A stretch of DNA of 64,000 nt from Nitrosomonas cryotolerans ATCC 49181 (GTDB taxonomy: Bacteria > Pseudomonadota > Gammaproteobacteria > Burkholderiales > Nitrosomonadaceae). This document shows positions 57,896 to 64,000 of this stretch, in pieces. Each line of letters starts with the position of its first letter. The stretch's first letter is position 1. Below the pieces are notes generated by a model, which was given only the letters and a program-made list of their open reading frames with translations, did not search any database and had not been told where the DNA came from. Location of the stretch: the NCBI RefSeq assembly GCF_900143275.1, contig NZ_FSRO01000001.1, positions 1,178,001 through 1,242,000 of the forward strand. The letters are read 5' to 3'. The position numbers and the translations under genes are program-made.

Positions 57896-58912
57896 TTACT
57901 TAATCGGTTTTTCCGTATGGCCACCGAACTCATGGCGCATGGCAGACAGTATTTTATTGGCGAAATCCGCATCACCGCGCGAGCTGAAACGTTCATAGAG
58001 CGCAGCACTCAAAACCGGGACAGGTACGGCTTGATCAATGGCAGCTTCGAGCGTCCATCGTCCTTCGCCCGAATCAGACACACGGCCGGAGAAATCCTTT
58101 AAATCAGGATCAGACAGCATGGCGATTGCGGTGAGATCCAGTAACCATGAACGAATTACGCTACCACGGCGCCAGACTTCAGCGATCTCGCCCAGATCCA
58201 GGTCATACTGGTAATACTCCGGATTACGTAGCGGTGTTGTTTCAGCATCAACATCATGGTCACGTTTACCGACATTTGCATGATGCAGAATATTCATGCC
58301 TTCGGCATAAGCGGCCATGACACCATATTCAATGCCGTTGTGCACCATTTTGACAAAATGGCCGGCGCCATGCGGTCCGCAATAGAGATAGCCTTGCTCA
58401 GCAGTGCTGACGCGTGGTTGTCTGCCTGGCGTGAGTGAGGCTGCGTCAATTCCGGGTGCAAGCGTTTCGAAAATCGGCGTGAGCTGCTGTGCAACCGCTT
58501 TATCACCGCCGATCATCAGGCAGTAGCCATTCTGTAGACCGGTAATACCACCACTTGTTCCAACATCCAGGTAATGAATCCCACGCTGTTTCATTTCCTT
58601 ACCACGCCGGATATCATCATGATAATGCGAGTTACCACCATCGATGACGGTGTCAGCGTCCTCGAGAAGCGGCAAAAGTTTTGTCAAAAACTGATCAACC
58701 CGCGCAGCAGGAATCATCAACCAGATTGTGCGTGGTCTTTCCAGTTGAGCGACCAAATCTTCTGGCGATACTGCTCCAGTAACACCTGGATATGCGAGTT
58801 TTTTAACAGCATCGAGATTAACATCGTAAACCACACACTCGTGACCTCCCTGCGACAACCGTTGCACCATATTGGCACCCATACGCCCCAGACCTATCAT
58901 GCCGATATGCAT
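57896..58912 (-). CDS. gnd: 6-phosphogluconate dehydrogenase, decarboxylating (short GntZ/YqeC type)
   Basis: Converts 6-phosphogluconate to ribulose-5-phosphate and CO2. 338 residues: the short bacterial form, often NAD-preferring, rather than the 470-residue E. coli form. It starts with the dinucleotide fold HIGMIGLGRMGANMVQRL; the substrate-binding region is LDVGTSGGITGLQNGYCLMI, and the catalytic Lys is in GAGHFVKMVHNGIEYG. It lies between the glucokinase and zwf genes on the same strand, so the three probably form one operon. Confidence 0.93.
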   Translation of the reverse strand: MHIGMIGLGRMGANMVQRLSQGGHECVVYDVNLDAVKKLAYPGVTGAVSPEDLVAQLERPRTIWLMIPAARVDQFLTKLLPLLEDADTVIDGGNSHYHDDIRRGKEMKQRGIHYLDVGTSGGITGLQNGYCLMIGGDKAVAQQLTPIFETLAPGIDAASLTPGRQPRVSTAEQGYLYCGPHGAGHFVKMVHNGIEYGVMAAYAEGMNILHHANVGKRDHDVDAETTPLRNPEYYQYDLDLGEIAEVWRRGSVIRSWLLDLTAIAMLSDPDLKDFSGRVSDSGEGRWTLEAAIDQAVPVPVLSAALYERFSSRGDADFANKILSAMRHEFGGHTEKPIK

Positions 58913-58993
58913 TTTAATCTCCTTGTTTTAATTAAATAAAAATTGAAACAATTATTTCTGATGCGATACCTTTTTTGCTGTGTAGTATTTCCG

Positions 58994-59641
58994 TCAGGTT
59001 TCCCAGAGCCGGAAGCCGCCCGTGAATGCATCGGCATTGTCACCTTTCCGGCAGCCAGTTGGCAAATCCTTCAGATTCCTGATGTTACCGCCCCCAAGCA
59101 CTGTCTCGTCGGGTAGAAGAGCCGCCGTCAATTGCTCGATTACATCGGTAACCTGCCTACGCCATTTCTTTTTACCCATGCGCTCCAGTGCATGAGCGCC
59201 CACATAATCTTCGAATGTGCCTTTCTTGTAGGGCAAATGAGCAAGTTCCATTGGAACGATGGTGCTGTCCACAATCAAAGCAGAGCCAAGGCCGGTACCC
59301 AATCCCAGGAATAGCATCTTGCCGCCGTGATAGCTGCCTAATGCTTGCATGGCTGCATCATTGATAATCTTTACTGGTCGTTCGAGTGCATGCTCAAAGT
59401 CGAACGTTATCCAGCCGCTTGCCAGATTGTGGGGTTCAGCTATTGGCTGATTGTGTAGAACTTGGCCGGGATAACCGATAGATATGACATCATATCGCCA
59501 GTCATCACTCAGTTTCTTTACGCGCACGACCATTTGCTTGGGTGTTAATGTTGGCCCGGAAGAGAATTCACGATGAGCGATTTGTTTGCTCATGAGAATC
59601 TTGACGTGGGTTCCACCGATATCAATGACGAGAATACGCAT
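58994..59641 (-). CDS. ROK-family glucokinase (polyphosphate-glucokinase-like)
   Basis: 215 residues. Phosphate loop LVIDIGGTHVKILMS at the N terminus and GLGTGLGSALIVD in the middle mark a ROK/ASKHA sugar kinase; the small size resembles the PPGK-like group, which can use polyphosphate or ATP. The ROK zinc motif is absent. Placed just before gnd and zwf, it probably makes glucose-6-phosphate from the glucose freed by invertase. The phosphate donor cannot be told from sequence alone. Confidence 0.82.
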   Translation of the reverse strand: MRILVIDIGGTHVKILMSKQIAHREFSSGPTLTPKQMVVRVKKLSDDWRYDVISIGYPGQVLHNQPIAEPHNLASGWITFDFEHALERPVKIINDAAMQALGSYHGGKMLFLGLGTGLGSALIVDSTIVPMELAHLPYKKGTFEDYVGAHALERMGKKKWRRQVTDVIEQLTAALLPDETVLGGGNIRNLKDLPTGCRKGDNADAFTGGFRLWET

Positions 59642-60056
59642 TATTCTAATTAGTTATCTTTAAGAGTAATATAGACGGATTATTCGCATGCAGCCATCGG
59701 CTATTTTGATAGATTGTACTTTCTAGACTGTATGTAATCACGAAGATGGTTTTTATATTCAATTCTTTGTCCCTAATCATGTCGATTCGCTTGCAGCAGT
59801 TTGGCAATCAACCCTGTCCACCCGGTCTGATGTGAAGCGCCGAGAACACGTCCATTGTCGCCGTGCAAAGGTCTCAACTCATGTATTTTTTCCTTACAAA
59901 AAATCAAAAGTCATTGCTCTTCTACAGTAAGAATTTGTTTTTTATAGATAATTTACTCCAGTCAATGCTATTTTTTTCAGCGGAGCCGTTTTTTTTCCAT
60001 TCGACAAGTCCATGCGATACCAATTTATAGTATGCGCCGCTTATTTATTTTGTGGT
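59642..60056. other. Intergenic region without a recognised gene
   Basis: 415 bases between the glucokinase and chromate transporter genes. The only notable item is TGCAAAGGTCTC at about 59864-59875, identical to the right end of the MITE family at 50187 and 56108, so it may be the stump of another copy. The glucokinase-gnd-zwf promoter should lie near 59650-59750. Confidence 0.45.
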
Positions 60057-61445
60057 CTATTTTTCCAACAGGTTTAGTATCATTACCCATAGCATACCCG
60101 TGAGTGCACATGTCATGATTACTTTCATGATATCTGTTTTATATCGCCATAAAGCCAGAAAAGCGATGATGGTTACAATGAATGGGAAGTAGTGAAATGT
60201 GCCTGCAAAAGGGGCTGTTGTCGTGCCTTGTGGCCAGAAGGTATGCCAGGCAAAAAATACTGCGAGATTGAAAATAACACCCACTACAGCAGCCGTGATA
60301 CTGACCAGTGGTGCAGTAAATTTGAGTTCATTGCGTGTCGCTTCTACTAGTGGGCCGCCCGCCAGGATAAACAGGAAAGATGGCAGAAAGGTAAAAAAGG
60401 TTGCGATACCCGCGCCTGCGATACCCGCAATAATAGGATAATCAGATACATTTTTGGCGACGCCACCGAGATAGCCTATCCAGGTTACTATCATGATCAA
60501 GGGCCCTGGCGTTGCTTCACCCAGCGCCAGCCCATCCATCATTTGTGGGCCAGTCAACCAATGATAATGTTCAACGCCGCCCTGATATACATATGGCAAT
60601 ACGGCATAAGCGCCACCAATGGTTAAAAATGCGGCCTGGGTAAAAAAACGGCCTAGCTCCAGGAGCGCCGGTTGATTGCTGATGCTAAGCAAAGCTATTA
60701 GCCAGATCGCTATGAAAATAAGGATGGTCAGGCTCAATTTACGCCAGGAAAATTTCGCATGCGCGGGTGTCGGGGTATCATCATCGATGATGGCCGGGCC
60801 ATAGGCCGCGTTGCTTATATAATGCCCGTTATTATTCTGGAACTGAGCGGGTGCAAATTTGCTGCCCACTGCGCCAAAGATCGCTGCTGTTAAAATGATC
60901 CATGGGAAACCGATGTTGAGCAGGAAGATTCCGATAAAAGCGAACATTGCGATGCTCCATAGCATTGCATTTCTCAGTATGCGTGAACCAATGCGCCAAC
61001 CTGCAAACAACACAATCGCGACAACTGCCGGTTTGATGCCGTAGAAAACACCTTGTATTAGCGACGTATCTCCGAATGCAAGATAAATGCCCGCCAGTAC
61101 GGATAACAGGATAAATGCCGGTAGAAAAAACAATATGCCGGCCACGATCGCGCCATATGTACCGTGCATCAGCCAGGCGATGTAGATTGCAAGCTGTGTT
61201 GCCTCCGGACCCGGTAACAACATACAATAATTGAGCGCATGCAAGTAGCGCTGCTCTGAGATCCATCGCCGTTTTTCCACCAGCTCCTGATGGATGATTG
61301 AGATCTGTCCCGCAGGCCCTCCAAAGCTGATAAAACCCAATTTTAGCCAGTACCTGGTCGCCACACTCAAAGTCACTGGCGCAGGGGATATTTGCTTTTC
61401 ATCGATCATCTTTTCGCTGCTATTATGCCTGTCAGAATTATTCAC
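60057..61445 (-). CDS. chrA: Chromate efflux transporter, CHR family
   Basis: 462 residues made of two homologous membrane halves (about 27-200 and 235-450), the bidomain form. Conserved CHR motifs: GFISFGGPAGQISIIHQELV, GPEATQLAIYIAWLMHG in the first half; FLTIGGAYAVLPYV and LGEATPGPLIMIVTWIGYLG in the second. These proteins export chromate that has entered by sulphate uptake. The cytoplasmic start is hydrophilic; an alternative Met at residue 13 is possible. No chrB regulator is adjacent. Confidence 0.92.
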   Translation of the reverse strand: MNNSDRHNSSEKMIDEKQISPAPVTLSVATRYWLKLGFISFGGPAGQISIIHQELVEKRRWISEQRYLHALNYCMLLPGPEATQLAIYIAWLMHGTYGAIVAGILFFLPAFILLSVLAGIYLAFGDTSLIQGVFYGIKPAVVAIVLFAGWRIGSRILRNAMLWSIAMFAFIGIFLLNIGFPWIILTAAIFGAVGSKFAPAQFQNNNGHYISNAAYGPAIIDDDTPTPAHAKFSWRKLSLTILIFIAIWLIALLSISNQPALLELGRFFTQAAFLTIGGAYAVLPYVYQGGVEHYHWLTGPQMMDGLALGEATPGPLIMIVTWIGYLGGVAKNVSDYPIIAGIAGAGIATFFTFLPSFLFILAGGPLVEATRNELKFTAPLVSITAAVVGVIFNLAVFFAWHTFWPQGTTTAPFAGTFHYFPFIVTIIAFLALWRYKTDIMKVIMTCALTGMLWVMILNLLEK

Positions 61446-61706
61446 GATATGATACTGCCCGGTATCTGCTTTGGGTAGGTTGATTGATAGCCGTTATGAA
61501 TATAGAGGGGTGTTTGAAATAATATTTCTGACGACTTACCTCGTTATTTATTAACCTTAGCTGCCCAGCTTTTGTTGTAAGAGGGATCAAAGAGTGCATC
61601 GTAATTAGCTCCATGAACGGAGTGGGTCGTGCCCCTGATCATTGCACTTGGTAATGCTTGCTATATTCTGGGCTGGAACAGTATACTGAACTTCTGTTCA
61701 CTGAGA

Positions 61707-61716
61707 GGGGGGGGGG
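61707..61716. repeat. G10 homopolymer tract at the Kelch gene ribosome binding site
   Basis: Ten G in a row following GAGA, ending 8 bases before the GTG at 61725. Together they make an over-long Shine-Dalgarno-like sequence. Such tracts change length by slipped-strand replication. Confidence 0.75.
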
Positions 61717-61724
61717 CTTTTTCC

Positions 61725-62726
61725 GTGCTAACGTCAAAATTCTCTTTCATCGTATGTGTTCTTTTCCTGCTTTTCATAAATACCAGTCAAATTCTGGCCG
61801 AATCTTCCAGTGGCTTATGGACTACAGGTGCGTCTGCGCCGACTGAACGAACAGAGGTGGCTGCCGCTGCTGTTGAGGGCAAAATTTATGTCACAGGCGG
61901 TTTCAGTAGCGAGTTGAGCATAAGGAATGCGCTGAATCTGGCGATTAGTCGCGCAGTGGAAGTATATGATCCTATTTCAAATACCTGGTCCCTGGCTACG
62001 CCGCTTCCGGAGGGCCGCCATCATGCGGGTATTGCTGTTCTAAATGGTATGTTGTACGTAATCGGTGGGTTTACCCAATCTTTTCTATCCGTGTGGCACG
62101 CGGTTCCAACTGTTTATCAATACAATCCGACGACTGGCCTGTGGAGTGAGCGCGCGCCGATGCCGACAGCACGCGGTGCACTAGGCATCGCTGTCTATCA
62201 GGATAAATTATATGCCGTGGGGGGCTATGATGGAGAGAGTAATCCTGATGTGGTAGAAGTTTTTGATCCACAAACGAATACCTGGTCTTCTGCCGCGCCA
62301 TTACCGACGCCACGGGATCACTTGGCCATCACGACCGTGGGGTCCAGAATTTATGCCATCGGGGGACGATTAAATCTGGACTATAGTCAGAATCGGAACA
62401 CCGTTGAAGAATATAACCCTGAAACGAATCAATGGCGATCGCGTGCTAGTTTGCCGACTGCCCGTAGTGGAATGGCCGCAGGCGTGATCGATGATCGAAT
62501 CTATGTTTTAGGGGGTGAATCCGAAGAAGGCACCTTTGCGACAAACGAAATGTATATTCCTAATACAGATCACTGGCATGTGATGACTCCGATGCCAACA
62601 GCACGTCATGGATCGGGTGCAGCGGTGGTTGATGGTCGGTTGTATATCATGAATGGTGGACCGACGCCAGGGGGATCTTTTAGCTCGGTCAATGAGGTTT
62701 TTACGCCGCCTGCCTTATTGCACTAG
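61725..62726 (+). CDS. Secreted Kelch-repeat beta-propeller protein
   Basis: 333 residues from the GTG at 61725. This start gives a proper signal peptide (LTSKFSFIVCVLFLLFINTS, cleavage after QILA); the frame is open to another GTG at 61629, but the added residues would spoil it. The mature part consists of six Kelch units, each with a hydrophobic strand and GG: GKIYVTGGF, GMLYVIGGF, DKLYAVGGYDG, SRIYAIGGR, DRIYVLGGES and GRLYIMNGG, with W and Y at the usual places (NTWSSAAPLPTPRDHLA). It would form a six-bladed propeller in the periplasm or outside. Ligand unknown. Expression may be phase variable because of the G tract. Confidence 0.8.
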   Translation: MLTSKFSFIVCVLFLLFINTSQILAESSSGLWTTGASAPTERTEVAAAAVEGKIYVTGGFSSELSIRNALNLAISRAVEVYDPISNTWSLATPLPEGRHHAGIAVLNGMLYVIGGFTQSFLSVWHAVPTVYQYNPTTGLWSERAPMPTARGALGIAVYQDKLYAVGGYDGESNPDVVEVFDPQTNTWSSAAPLPTPRDHLAITTVGSRIYAIGGRLNLDYSQNRNTVEEYNPETNQWRSRASLPTARSGMAAGVIDDRIYVLGGESEEGTFATNEMYIPNTDHWHVMTPMPTARHGSGAAVVDGRLYIMNGGPTPGGSFSSVNEVFTPPALLH

Positions 62727-62756
62727 ATGTAATTTTTCTGATACGAGCCATCAAAC

Positions 62757-62783
62757 AAGGCATTCTGCTCTTACGTGCCTTTT
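62757..62783 (+). terminator. Possible intrinsic terminator after the Kelch gene
   Basis: AAGGCA and TGCCTT form a 6-bp stem with a 13-base loop followed by TT; it lies 31 bases after the stop codon. The loop is long and the T-run short, so it may be weak. Confidence 0.35.
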
Positions 62784-63007
62784 AAGAAATGGCTATGGAT
62801 GATCAGTCGCCGGTGTGACTGAATGTACGGTAGACGTATCATTGGTTGTCATTCCATAGGGGTGCGATAACGATATCAGAAAAGCTGAAATCTGCTGAGT
62901 AATAGCCGATAGTAATCTCTTGAGAATGATTAGATCAGTGTATCTGAGCAGAAATTCGTTTAGTTCGCTGCTTGTATATTTTGATGCTTGGCCGCGAGAG
63001 AGGGGAC

Positions 63008-63610
63008 ATGATCAAGAGAAATGTAGAAGTGCTTGAAAAAACGATCTGCTATGAAGGTTTTTTTCGCTTGGAACGTTATTGCTTACGTTATCGCTTGTTC
63101 AATGGTGATTGGAGCCAAGCGGTCGTACGTGAATTATTTGAACGAGGGCACGCTGCGGCCGTGTTGCCGTATGACCCGTTCAGAGATGAGGTGATCTTGA
63201 TCGAACAATTCCGGATTGGTGCCATGACGGAACCGAATGGGCCATGGCTAATGGAAATCGTGGCGGGTATTGTTGAAGCAGGTGAAACGGGCATTGATGT
63301 AGTTAAACGGGAAAGCATTGAAGAAGCCGCCTGTACTATTGTAACGCTGATTCCTGTATATGATTATCTGGTGAGTCCTGGTGGTACAACAGAGCGCGTT
63401 GCTTTATTTTGTGGCAAGGTAGATACTACCCAAGCAGGTGGTGTGTATGGTGTAGCAGAGGAAAACGAAGATATCAGAGTGCATGTTATGACCGTGGACG
63501 CAGCCTTAGCGCTGCTCAACGCGGGTAAGATCAGATCGGCCAGCGCCATTATCGCACTGCAGTGGTTAGCTTTAAATCGGAATCATGTTCGTATGTTATG
63601 GTCAACATAA
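63008..63610 (+). CDS. nudF: ADP-ribose pyrophosphatase, NudF-type Nudix hydrolase
   Basis: Cleaves ADP-ribose to AMP and ribose-5-phosphate. 200 residues from the ATG at 63008, with GAGAGGGG 4-5 bases upstream; the frame is open 12 codons more. The Nudix box is GIVEAGETGIDVVKRESIEE followed by AA, where the last Gly of the consensus is Ala, still compatible with metal binding by the REx2EE core. LIEQFRIGA and the C-terminal ASAIIALQWL fit NudF. It is followed after 21 bases by the NfeD-like gene. Confidence 0.88.
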   Translation: MIKRNVEVLEKTICYEGFFRLERYCLRYRLFNGDWSQAVVRELFERGHAAAVLPYDPFRDEVILIEQFRIGAMTEPNGPWLMEIVAGIVEAGETGIDVVKRESIEEAACTIVTLIPVYDYLVSPGGTTERVALFCGKVDTTQAGGVYGVAEENEDIRVHVMTVDAALALLNAGKIRSASAIIALQWLALNRNHVRMLWST

Positions 63611-63631
63611 TAACAATCATGGGGGATGGTC

Positions 63632-64000
63632 ATGTGGCGCTGCATACATCATCGAATACTGCGATATCACGTTATTATTCTCTTGGTCATTTTCTGTTGG
63701 CCTCTTGTATTGTTTGCACAGGGCGGAGGTCATGCCTTGTGGTTAAGTATTGATGGTGCAATTGGACCAGCCAGTCATGATTATTTAGAACGCGGTTTTC
63801 ATAAAGCGGCTGAGAAAAATGCCCAAATGATTATCATCCAGATGGATACGCCCGGTGGTCTGGATGCATCAATGCGTGGAATCATCCAAGATATTATCGC
63901 TTCACCCATCCCTGTTATTACCTTTGTGTCACCTGGCGGTGCCCGTGCCGCGAGTGCCGGGACTTATATTCTTTATGCCAGCCATATTGCGGCAATGGCT
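63632..64000 (+). CDS. NfeD/ClpP-class membrane serine protease (5' part only)
   Basis: 123 residues until the window ends. A signal sequence (VIILLVIFCWPLVLFAQGG) is followed by the crotonase/ClpP-like protease domain: ALWLSIDGAIGPASHDYLER, IIQMDTPGGLDASMR and PGGARAASAGTYILYASHIA, where the Ser in ASAGTY is the probable nucleophile. Relatives (NfeD1b, with stomatin partners) cut membrane proteins. I chose the ATG at 63632 because GGGGGAT lies 4-10 bases before it; an ATG at 63626 overlaps that site. Confidence 0.85.
   Translation, partial: MWRCIHHRILRYHVIILLVIFCWPLVLFAQGGGHALWLSIDGAIGPASHDYLERGFHKAAEKNAQMIIIQMDTPGGLDASMRGIIQDIIASPIPVITFVSPGGARAASAGTYILYASHIAAMA

Overview
The window is a bacterial chromosome segment, most likely from a betaproteobacterium of the Nitrosomonas type. 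This is inferred from the gene families (a leuS-lptE-holA block, bamD, a lipoyl-fused dihydrolipoyl dehydrogenase, a GH100 invertase beside oxidative pentose phosphate genes), the moderate GC content and the heavy load of insertion sequences. No rRNA, tRNA or ammonia oxidation gene is present to prove it.

Bases 1-23300 are mostly housekeeping. They hold the end of bamD, a universal stress protein, a membrane-anchored hydrolase, an Hpt-REC-REC-GGDEF signalling protein, a three-gene set (DTGA-motif protease, inactive transglutaminase with 7 membrane helices, ATP-grasp ligase), lpdA, proA, a cusCBA-type copper/silver efflux operon, leuS-lptE-holA, an M48 lipoprotein protease and dodecin.

Bases 23300-41850 form an accessory block bracketed by two near-identical 1791-bp IS200/IS605 elements in the same orientation. 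Inside are (a) a RiPP copper-peptide cluster: a precursor with two EGKCG motifs, its MNIO (DUF692) oxidase and its DUF2063 partner; (b) a decayed mercury operon with intact merA and broken merF and merP, lying between IS256-family relics and next to a second fragment of the DUF2063 gene; (c) a compact type I-F2 (I-Fv) CRISPR-Cas operon, cas1, cas2-3, cas7fv, cas5fv, cas6f, followed by a 37-repeat array. There is no cas8f.

Bases 41900-53400 are a mosaic: a GC-rich cardiolipin synthase gene, a TetR regulator with paired operators, a group of small stress and membrane proteins (CsbD, DUF1328, PLDc_N-like, a 25-residue peptide), an IS3 element split by an IS5-family element, several MITE-like inverted-repeat elements, a GH100 invertase, a dead TnpB and a truncated aquaporin.

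Bases 53400-59650 carry sugar genes: an SDR dehydrogenase, transaldolase, zwf, gnd and a ROK glucokinase. Together with the invertase they could take sucrose through glucose-6-phosphate into the oxidative pentose phosphate pathway. The window ends with a chromate transporter, a secreted Kelch protein preceded by a G10 tract at its ribosome binding site, a NudF-type Nudix hydrolase and the start of an NfeD-type membrane protease.
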